Source: GCA-002790615 sp964438025 (GTDB lineage: Bacteria > Patescibacteriota > Minisyncoccia > Moranbacterales > UBA2206). From it: DNA of 24,495 bases. The stretch lies in contig CAYTIK010000014.1 in the NCBI GenBank assembly GCA_964438025.1, positions 1-24,495 of the forward strand. The letters run 5' to 3'. How positions within the stretch are numbered: the first letter of the stretch is position 1; each line of letters starts with the position of its first letter. A model generated the notes under the pieces. The model was not told where the DNA came from. It searched no databases and saw only the letters and a list, made by a program, of their open reading frames with translations. The translations under genes and the position numbers were made by a program. Positions 13,794 to 20,038 of the stretch are shown piece by piece.

Positions 13794-16700
13794 GTTATTT
13801 TGATCTGGCTTTCCGGAATAATTTTTTGGATTAAAGTTGGCAGTTCGGCAGAATATTCCAGGCGGTATGGCGTTTCCATTTTTGAATGGGCAATTTCCAA
13901 ATAAACTTTAGTTTCGCCTTTGGCGCAGCCGTCAAAAAATTGGGAAAGATTTTTAAAAGCTTCCTTGGTGGCGCCTTGAGGCAAAGAGAGAGTGATTATT
14001 GAAACAGTAAGAGAGGCGGTCGGATGGCCGTTTTTTTTCTGGGTCATTTCAATGCGTTGGAATTTTTCCAGTTCTTCCGGCGTAACAGCCTTAGCGCTGT
14101 CGCACAGCAATTTAAATTCTCCATCTTTGTCGGAAATTCTTCCACTGGCCAAGATTATCTTATCTTCTTGCCAGAAATCAACCGTGGCTTCCAGCAGTTT
14201 TGGAAAAACAATAATTTCCATTTTCGCAGCCATGTCTTCTATCATAACAAAGAGCATAGTTTTTTGATTTTTTAAGAATATTTTATGGATACTGGAAATA
14301 ACTCCGCCAATATTTACCGACCGTCCGACAGTTGCAGCATCAATTTCTTTCATGGGGACAGCCATCTTGCGGAAGTAAGCCTGGTATTCTTTGGTGGGAT
14401 GATCACTGATGTAAAGTCCTAGCAATTCCTTTTCCCAGCTTAAGCGCTGTTTGGGATTGGCCGGTTCGGATGAGGATAAGGTAATTTCCGGCAAAAAATT
14501 CTGAGCTTCGCCGAAAAGGCTGGCCTGATTGGATTTTTTCATTTTCTGGAAATTCTTGGAATAGCTCAAGATATTTTCCATGGATGAAATAATTTGGTTT
14601 CTTTCTCCTAGGCTTTCAAGAGCGCCGACTTTAGCTAAAGCTTCTAATGATTTTTTATTCAAATCTTTAGCTATTACTCTTTCAATAAAGTCAGTCAGGT
14701 TTAGAAATTTTCCCTGGCGTTTTCTTTCTTCGACAATTTCATGCGCCACCGTATGGCCGACATTTTTAATGGCGTTTAATCCAAAACGGATCCGTTCAAT
14801 TTTCGTTTCCGGATCGGTGATTACCGCAAATTCTTCAAAACTTTCATTGATATGCGGCGGCAAAACTTCAATACCCATCTCTCGGCATTCAGCCACTTCG
14901 ATGGCCACGCGATCGATGTTATCTTGGTCGGAAGTGAGGAGGGCGGCCATAAAAGCGGCCGGAAAATGCGCTTTCAGATAGGCAGTCTGGTAGCCGATTA
15001 AAGCATAACAGGCGGCATGCGAACGATTAAACCCATAACCGGCAAAAGGCTCGATAAAAGCAAAGATTTTTTCTCCGACTTGGCGATTGACGCCTTGTTG
15101 GATGCAGCCATCGATGAATTTTTGTTTTTGCTCCTGAATTAAGACAAAAATTTTCTTGCCCATCGCTTTGCGCAGCACATCCGCTTCGCCCAAAGAAAAG
15201 CCGGCCAAGTCGCGGGCGATCTGCATGATTTGTTCCTGATAAACCGCCACGCCGTAAGTTTTTTCCAAAATAGGTTCCAATTTCGGATGGAGGTATTGGA
15301 TGGATTTTTGCCCGTGCTTGCGGGAAATAAAGTCCGGAATCCAATCCATCGGCCCCGGCCGGTAAAGCGCCACCATGGCGATAATATCTTCAAAAATACC
15401 CGGCCTGAGTTGTTTTAAATATCTTTTCATGCCGGAACTTTCCAATTGGAAGACGCCGGTTGTTTCGGCTTTCTGCAATAATTTATAAGCTTTAACGTCG
15501 TTCAAAGGAATATCGTCGATATTAATTTCCAGATTTTTTATTTTCCGGACGATACGCAAAGTATTCTGGATGATGGTTAAATTTTTCAATCCCAAGAAGT
15601 CCATTTTTAAGAGACCGATTTTTTCCACGAAACTGGATTTGGTGGAAGAAGAATATTGCGTAACCGTGCCTTCGCTTTTACCAATGATTCTTTGGAGAGG
15701 AGTATATTCTGTCACCGGTTCTTTGGTAATGACCACTCCGCAAGCATGCATTGAAGCATGGCGGGCGACACCTTCTAAGCGTTTAGCGCTGTCAATTAAT
15801 TTCTTGGCGTCCGGACTACCGGCATATAAATCCTTAAAATCTTTGGCTTCTTGTAAAGCGCCTTCGATAGAAGAAAACATGGGAATAGCCTTGGCGGTTT
15901 TGTCGCAAAAATCGTAAGGCAGTCCTAAGGCGCGTCCAGCATCGCGGATGGCAGCGCGCGCCGCCATGGTTCCAAAGGTAATAATTTGCGCTACATGATC
16001 ATCGCCGTATTTTTTCCGGACATAATCCAAAACTTCATCGCGGCGGTCATCAGCAAAATCCATATCCACATCTGGCATAGAGATTCTTTCCGGATTAAGA
16101 AATCTTTCAAAAAGCAGGTCGTGTTTTATCGGATCGATATTGGTGATGCCGATGAGGTAAGAAACAAAACTGCCGGCGGCACTGCCGCGTCCCGGTCCGA
16201 CGACGATACCCTGATTTTTTGCCCAATTGACAAAATCTTGGACGATTAAAAAGTAAGAAGCAAAGCCGGTTTTTTCCACTACGCCCAACTCATATTCCAT
16301 TCGTTCCAGATATTTATGGTCAGGATTGTTTCCAAATTTTTTTTTCAGGCCGATTTCCGTCAGATGGCGCAGATAAGTTTTGTCGGTAAAGTCTTCCGGA
16401 ACTTCGAAATGAGGAAGTTGAGTTTCACCTAGTTTGATTTCCAGATTGCATTTAGCAACAATTTCTTGGGTGTTGCTGATGGCTGCCGGAATATCTGGGA
16501 AATAACTGAGCATTTCCTCCGGACTTTTAAGATAAAGCTCAAAAGCTGTCAGATTCATCCGGTCTAAATCGGCGACTTTTTTGTTGGTTTGGATACAGAG
16601 CAAAATATCCTGGATAGCCACGTCGTCCTTATGGACATAATGGACATCATTAGTGGCGATTAACGGCAATTCTAATTTTTTCGCAAGCTGAATAATTCCT

Positions 16701-17266
16701 TGATTGGCCAAGTCTTGGTTGGGAAATTTAGGATGATGCTGTATTTCCAGATAAAAATCTCCCGGAGCAAAAATACTTTTATATTCCAAGGCTAATTTTT
16801 CCGCTTTAGCCAAATCGCCTTCAATCACGGCCGACGGAATTTCGCCTTCGGCGCAAGCGCTAAGCCCAATTAAGCCTTCCGCATATTTTTTGAGCATCGG
16901 ACGATCAATTCGGGGTTTATAATAAAATCCATCCAGATGGGCGATAGAAATCAGACGCATCAAGTTTTTATAGCCTACTTGATTTTTTGCCAATAAAATT
17001 AAATGGTGCCGTTTGCGATCAAGAGTGTCGGAATTTTTGCTGGCAAGACCATTGGGCGCGACATACATTTCACAACCAATGATGGGCTTGATGCCTTTTT
17101 CCTTGGCTTTCATAAAAAATTCAATCCCGCCGTAAAGCACGCCGTGGTCGGTGATGGCCAATGATTCCATGCCCAATTCTTTGGCGCGGTCCAAAAGATC
17201 GTCGATTTTGGCGAGACCGTCTAATAGGCTGTAGTGGGAGTGGACGTGTAAGTGAGTGAATTTCAT
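13790..17266 (-). CDS. dnaE: DNA polymerase III alpha subunit
   Basis: Replicative polymerase catalytic subunit, 1158 residues, normal for DnaE1. The N-terminal PHP domain begins THLHVHSHYS (4-13). The palm holds VGPGRGSAAGS and the catalytic aspartates D401 and D403 in PDVDMDF (398-404) with a third at D556 in MDFLGLKN. The beta-clamp and HhH region follows, then an OB-fold from about 1000 (VNIGGVISSIHKI) and a short C-terminal domain. Start at 17266 gives the family N-terminus; the 5' side is a 7-bp unit array with no Shine-Dalgarno sequence. The leader contains a terminator-like hairpin (17385-17414), so attenuation is possible. The 3' end overlaps the convergent penicillin-binding protein gene by 4 bp, with no terminator between. 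Confidence 0.98.
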   Translation of the reverse strand: MKFTHLHVHSHYSLLDGLAKIDDLLDRAKELGMESLAITDHGVLYGGIEFFMKAKEKGIKPIIGCEMYVAPNGLASKNSDTLDRKRHHLILLAKNQVGYKNLMRLISIAHLDGFYYKPRIDRPMLKKYAEGLIGLSACAEGEIPSAVIEGDLAKAEKLALEYKSIFAPGDFYLEIQHHPKFPNQDLANQGIIQLAKKLELPLIATNDVHYVHKDDVAIQDILLCIQTNKKVADLDRMNLTAFELYLKSPEEMLSYFPDIPAAISNTQEIVAKCNLEIKLGETQLPHFEVPEDFTDKTYLRHLTEIGLKKKFGNNPDHKYLERMEYELGVVEKTGFASYFLIVQDFVNWAKNQGIVVGPGRGSAAGSFVSYLIGITNIDPIKHDLLFERFLNPERISMPDVDMDFADDRRDEVLDYVRKKYGDDHVAQIITFGTMAARAAIRDAGRALGLPYDFCDKTAKAIPMFSSIEGALQEAKDFKDLYAGSPDAKKLIDSAKRLEGVARHASMHACGVVITKEPVTEYTPLQRIIGKSEGTVTQYSSSTKSSFVEKIGLLKMDFLGLKNLTIIQNTLRIVRKIKNLEINIDDIPLNDVKAYKLLQKAETTGVFQLESSGMKRYLKQLRPGIFEDIIAMVALYRPGPMDWIPDFISRKHGQKSIQYLHPKLEPILEKTYGVAVYQEQIMQIARDLAGFSLGEADVLRKAMGKKIFVLIQEQKQKFIDGCIQQGVNRQVGEKIFAFIEPFAGYGFNRSHAACYALIGYQTAYLKAHFPAAFMAALLTSDQDNIDRVAIEVAECREMGIEVLPPHINESFEEFAVITDPETKIERIRFGLNAIKNVGHTVAHEIVEERKRQGKFLNLTDFIERVIAKDLNKKSLEALAKVGALESLGERNQIISSMENILSYSKNFQKMKKSNQASLFGEAQNFLPEITLSSSEPANPKQRLSWEKELLGLYISDHPTKEYQAYFRKMAVPMKEIDAATVGRSVNIGGVISSIHKIFLKNQKTMLFVMIEDMAAKMEIIVFPKLLEATVDFWQEDKIILASGRISDKDGEFKLLCDSAKAVTPEELEKFQRIEMTQKKNGHPTASLTVSIITLSLPQGATKEAFKNLSQFFDGCAKGETKVYLEIAHSKMETPYRLEYSAELPTLIQKIIPESQIKIT

Positions 17267-17272
17267 ATTGTT

Positions 17273-17377
17273 GAATTTAGAATTCAGAATTTGGAATTTT
17301 GAATGGGAATCCAGAATATAGAATCAAGGATAATTAAATCATAAAATCCTAAATTCAAAATTCATAATTCCCAATTC
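17273..17377. repeat. Inverted pair of 7-bp unit arrays in the dnaE leader
   Basis: Left array GAATTTA GAATTCA GAATTTG GAATTTT (17273-17300) is answered by TAAATTC AAAATTC ATAATTC CCAATTC (17350-17377), four units each. The right array is close to the reverse complement of the left, so the whole can fold back on itself. More degenerate AATxxAG units lie between. Confidence 0.8.
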
Positions 17378-17384
17378 TTCCAAA

Positions 17385-17414
17385 TAAAAAACCACTACTT
17401 TAAAAATAGAGGTT
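17385..17414 (-). terminator. Terminator or attenuator in the dnaE leader
   Basis: Minus strand AACCTCTA (17414-17407), 9-nt loop, TAGTGGTT (17397-17390), one central mismatch, then TTTT-A-TTT. It lies between the predicted dnaE promoter and the gene, so transcripts could end here as an RNA of about 110 nt. Confidence 0.65.
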
Positions 17415-17507
17415 AATCGTTGATGATGAATTAAGTCTTAGCATATAGTTTAGCCTTCATTTCCCGGATCGCTCACTGGGTTTTGCAAGGCGAAATTTAC
17501 TGAATTT

Positions 17508-17536
17508 AGTATAGCACATTTAAACAGATTTGAAAA
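17508..17536 (-). promoter_or_regulatory. Probable dnaE promoter
   Basis: Minus strand TTTTCA (17536-17531), 17-bp spacer, TATACT (17513-17508). It overlaps the rnhB promoter region on the other strand, giving a divergent pair. Confidence 0.6.
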
Positions 17537-17542
17537 AGAGGG

Positions 17543-17548
17543 TATAAT
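17543..17548 (+). promoter_or_regulatory. -10 box of rnhB
   Basis: TATAAT, 8 bp before the rnhB ATG, which would give a nearly leaderless transcript. The -35 (TTAAAC at 17520) is poor. Confidence 0.55.
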
Positions 17549-17555
17549 TAGATCT

Positions 17556-18260
17556 ATGGATTTCAAGTTAGAAAAAAAGTTAAAAAAGCAAGACTATCGG
17601 ATAATCATCGGCGTGGATGAAGCGGGTCGCGGTCCTTTGGCGGGACCAGTTGTGGCCGCTGCCACATTGTGTCGAATTTCCAATTTCCAATTTCCAATTT
17701 CCAAACAAAAGGAATTGGATTTAATTCGCGATTCAAAAAAACTTTCCGCCAAACAGCGGGAAGGATTATTTGATTTTATCCACAAAAATTTTTATGTCGG
17801 GGTGGGAAGGTGTGATCATAAAACGATTGACCGGATAAATATTCTGCAAGCCTCGCTCTTGGCGATGAAAAAAGCGGTTATAAATCTTATTCGCAATGTG
17901 AAAATGAAATCTCCTAAAAGCTATAAGCTAAAAGCTAAAAGCTTTATTTTGGTTGATGGAAATAAAATTATACCAAATCTAAATTTAAAGCAGCGAGCGA
18001 TTGTGGGTGGCGATAGAAAAGTAAAAACTATCGCAGCGGCATCGATTATCGCTAAGGTAATGCGAGATCGGCTGATGCAGAAAATGGATAAAAAATATCC
18101 CCAATATGGATTCGCTAAACATAAAGGCTATGGGACTAAAATCCATCTCCAAAATTTAAAAAAACATGGCCCGTCTTCTATTCATCGCCTGAACTTTCGA
18201 CCAGTCAAGGAATGTGTTACCTTGCCAAATGTCTCCTTTGATGTTAAATTTAGAAAATAA
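17556..18260 (+). CDS. rnhB: Ribonuclease HII with two repeat-derived inserts
   Basis: RNase HII removes single ribonucleotides and RNA primers from DNA-RNA hybrids. The 234-residue protein has GVDEAGRGPLAGP (19-31) with metal ligands D21 and E22, RDSKKLSAKQRE, LVDGN, the KVKTIAAASIIAKVMRD segment and KHKGYGTK followed by HRLNFRPV. Typical family length is about 200; the excess comes mainly from two low-complexity stretches that coincide with four-unit 7-bp arrays (17675-17702 and 17916-17943). The frame survives both even though 28 is not a multiple of three. A TATAAT lies 8 bp upstream of the ATG. First gene of a plus-strand run rnhB-rpmF-nusB-rnc-smc. Confidence 0.95.
   Translation: MDFKLEKKLKKQDYRIIIGVDEAGRGPLAGPVVAAATLCRISNFQFPISKQKELDLIRDSKKLSAKQREGLFDFIHKNFYVGVGRCDHKTIDRINILQASLLAMKKAVINLIRNVKMKSPKSYKLKAKSFILVDGNKIIPNLNLKQRAIVGGDRKVKTIAAASIIAKVMRDRLMQKMDKKYPQYGFAKHKGYGTKIHLQNLKKHGPSSIHRLNFRPVKECVTLPNVSFDVKFRK
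17675..17702. repeat. Perfect 4 x 7 bp array inside rnhB
   Basis: Four identical AATTTCC units in a row (28 bp). It encodes ISNFQFPISK, which is not part of the RNase HII consensus after VVAAATL. Confidence 0.9.
17916..17943. repeat. 4 x 7 bp array inside rnhB
   Basis: AAAAGCT, ATAAGCT, AAAAGCT, AAAAGCT (28 bp), encoding KSYKLKAKS. The same unit recurs before rplL and at 8333. Confidence 0.88.
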
Positions 18261-18303
18261 ACCTGCCCACTTCTGGCGGGAATAATCAGTAACTATAAAA
18301 ACA

Positions 18304-18498
18304 ATGTCGACTCAAAAGCAAAGACACACTAAAGCCCGCCGCGACCGAGCCCGCAAAGAATTGAAGCTCAAAATTAAAAAACTGGTCGCTTGTTCAAATT
18401 GCCAGGCCAAAATCGCTGCACATGCATCTTGCCCCAAGTGTGGATATTATAAAGGCAAGGAAGTGAGGAATACGCTCAAGAAGTTGAAGAAAAAATAA
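18304..18498 (+). CDS. rpmF: 50S ribosomal protein L32
   Basis: Large-subunit ribosomal protein of 64 residues, typical length. The basic N-terminus (QKQRHTKARRDRAR) matches the family, and a zinc ribbon is formed by CSNC (30-33 region) and CPKCGYYKGKEV, both Cys pairs intact. It is followed by nusB across a repeat element and an assembly gap. No Shine-Dalgarno sequence is visible before the ATG. Confidence 0.95.
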   Translation: MSTQKQRHTKARRDRARKELKLKIKKLVACSNCQAKIAAHASCPKCGYYKGKEVRNTLKKLKKK

Positions 18499-18511
18499 TC
18501 GTATAATGGCT

Positions 18512-18648
18512 TCCCAGCACCAATTCCGAAGATAGTTTTGTGGTAATGTATAAATTTATCTACGGAATCGCCTCGCCTCGATTCGGCGAAGCGGGCTGCG
18601 GCTTCGCTTGTTCTTAATAATTTTATTAATAATTGAATTGGTGCGGGA
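18512..18648. repeat. 137-bp inverted-repeat element between rpmF and nusB
   Basis: Terminal arms TCCC-A-GCACCAATTC (18512-18526) and GAATTGGTGC-GGGA (18635-18648) pair over 14 bp with one bulge. Inside are CGAAGC-(8 nt)-GCTTCG, a TCGCC/GGCGA alternative and AGATA/TATCT. There is no ORF. Size and build resemble the 131-bp element at 22985-23115, though the arm sequences differ. It is a candidate non-autonomous mobile element. Confidence 0.7.
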
Positions 18649-18669
18649 TGCTCATTTTTGTAGCTGCTC

Positions 18670-19155
18670 GTGCCTCGCAGACAAAAAANNNNNNNNNNTC
18701 TCTCTCGCTCCATCGCCATGCAATCCCTTTACGAATGGGATTTCAAGGGTCAGAAAAATGCAGAACTCGACAAAATTATCCAGAAAAATATTGCGGAATT
18801 CGGTCCGGGCATGGAGGATCATTCTTTTATTTTGGATTTGGTAAAAAAAACGCTTGAAAATCGGGAAAAAATTGACCAGTTGATTGAGAAATGCGCTCCA
18901 GAATGGCCGATTAACCAGGTGACACTGGTAGACCGCAATATTTTGCGCTTGGGAATTTACGAAATTCTTTTCGGCAACTATGAAGAAGTTCCGCCTAAAG
19001 TAGCCATCAACGAAGCCATTGAATTGGCCAAATCTTTTGGCGGCGAATCTTCCGGGCGGTTTATTAATGGCGTTTTGGGTACGATTTACCGCGAATTAGG
19101 CGAACCAATGAAGGATGATTTTTCCGGAAAAGAAAAGAAAGGCAATGCCAAATGA
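18670..19155 (+). CDS. nusB: Transcription antitermination factor NusB, start uncertain
   Basis: NusB with NusE (S10) binds boxA in rRNA leaders and supports antitermination. After the gap the protein reads LSRSIAMQSLYEWDF, the classic NusB helix 1, and later VDRNILRLGIYEILF, VAINEAIELAKSFGGESSGRFINGVLG, both strong family signatures. The C-terminus is Lys-rich. The GTG at 18670 is in frame across the 10 Ns only if the gap length is right; family members usually begin a few residues before LSRS, so the real start may be hidden in the gap. The stop is TGA, which shows that TGA is not recoded here. Confidence 0.93.
   Translation: MPRRQKXXXXLSRSIAMQSLYEWDFKGQKNAELDKIIQKNIAEFGPGMEDHSFILDLVKKTLENREKIDQLIEKCAPEWPINQVTLVDRNILRLGIYEILFGNYEEVPPKVAINEAIELAKSFGGESSGRFINGVLGTIYRELGEPMKDDFSGKEKKGNAK
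18689..18698. other. Assembly gap (10 N)
   Basis: Ten Ns, probably a placeholder of unknown true size. Just before it the sequence TTTTTGT...ACAAAAA with CTGC/GCAG forms a hairpin that may have broken the assembly. The nusB start lies in or next to the gap. Confidence 0.95.
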
Positions 19156-19245
19156 CAAATTTCCAATGTCAAATAAAATCTAAATAATTTAATGACAAAT
19201 TTTTGAAATTTGGATTTTGAACTTGAATTGTCATTTGTCGTTTGG
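19148..19245. repeat. Inverted 7-bp-periodic repeat between nusB and rnc
   Basis: CCAAATGACAAAT (19148-19160) is answered by GTCATTTGTCGTTTGG (19230-19245), with degenerate AAATTTG/GATTTTG units between. It covers the nusB stop codon and, if translated, gives the spurious N-terminal extension of rnc. Confidence 0.7.
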
Positions 19246-19263
19246 ATTTTAAATTATATCTTT

Positions 19264-19953
19264 ATGATCGAATCTCTCGCCAAGAAATTGGGTATAAAAT
19301 TCAATAACAACGACCTACTAAAACAGGCTCTCACCCACCGTTCTTATTTGAACGAAAACCGGGGGAAAAAAATGGAGCATAACGAGCGCCTGGAATTTTT
19401 AGGCGATGCGGTTTTGGAATTGGTAGTGACAGAATATTTATATCAGAATTATTCCAATCAGGAAGGGGAATTGACTAATTGGCGGGCGGCGCTGGTTAAC
19501 GGCGAAATGCTGGCCAAAATTTCCAAAGATTTGGGCGTAGAAGAATTTCTTTTGATGAGCAAAGGTGAAGCTAAGGATAAAGGGCGGGCGCGCCAATATC
19601 TTTTAGCCAATGCTTTTGAGGCGATTGTCGGAGCAATTTATCTAGACCAGGGCAAAGCAGGTTTTAATAAAGCCAAGGAATTTATTGAAAAAAACTTATT
19701 AGTCAGACTGAAAGATATCATCGAGCAGGAATTATATGTTGATCCCAAGAGCCGTTTTCAGGAACGTTCGCAGGAAGAAGTCGGCATCACCCCGTCTTAC
19801 CGAGTTTTGGAAGAAAGCGGGCCGGATCATGACAAACGTTTCGTCGTTGGCTTATATTTGCAGGATGAATTAATCGCTCAAGGCGTCGGGCCTTCCAAAC
19901 AGGAAGCGCAAAAAGAAGCGGCCACGAAAGCTTTGGAGATTAAAGAATGGTAG
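19264..19953 (+). CDS. rnc: Ribonuclease III
   Basis: Double-strand-specific endonuclease that processes rRNA precursors and structured mRNAs. The 229-residue protein carries the signature HNERLEFLGDAVLELVV (about 39-55), with the Glu/Asp metal ligands, ALTHRSY, the second acidic site around NAFEAIVGAIYLDQG, and a C-terminal dsRNA-binding domain from about 155 (DPKSRFQE...GPSKQEAQKEAATKALE). The start at 19264 was chosen because the family begins there (IESLAKKLGIKF); the 18 extra residues upstream come from repeat sequence. It sits directly before smc, a common bacterial order. Confidence 0.97.
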   Translation: MIESLAKKLGIKFNNNDLLKQALTHRSYLNENRGKKMEHNERLEFLGDAVLELVVTEYLYQNYSNQEGELTNWRAALVNGEMLAKISKDLGVEEFLLMSKGEAKDKGRARQYLLANAFEAIVGAIYLDQGKAGFNKAKEFIEKNLLVRLKDIIEQELYVDPKSRFQERSQEEVGITPSYRVLEESGPDHDKRFVVGLYLQDELIAQGVGPSKQEAQKEAATKALEIKEW

Positions 19954-19966
19954 CTCGAATTTTTGG

Positions 19967-19995
19967 TTGAATTTTGCCTTTTTTTGTTGTATAAT
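19967..19995 (+). promoter_or_regulatory. smc promoter
   Basis: TTGAAT (19967-19972), 17-bp spacer, TATAAT (19990-19995), giving a leader of about 37 nt before the ATG at 20039. Confidence 0.85.
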
Positions 19996-20038
19996 TATAG
20001 AAGTAAGCCATTATAGCTTTCGGGCTAGATTTTTTATT

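Noticed and set aside
17273..17377. CRISPR array from the short repeats
   Set aside because: Units are 7 bp, degenerate and without spacers; no cas genes are present.
19153..19155. TGA read as glycine (Gracilibacteria-type code)
   Set aside because: TGA ends nusB at the normal family length and also ends the 97-residue ORF; the next codons after nusB are repeat sequence.
19210..19263. Longer rnc start at 19210
   Set aside because: Codes for repeat-derived residues; the family N-terminus starts at 19264.
19967..20038. Longer smc start at 19967
   Set aside because: It overlaps the smc promoter (TTGAAT...TATAAT); the family N-terminus is at 20039.
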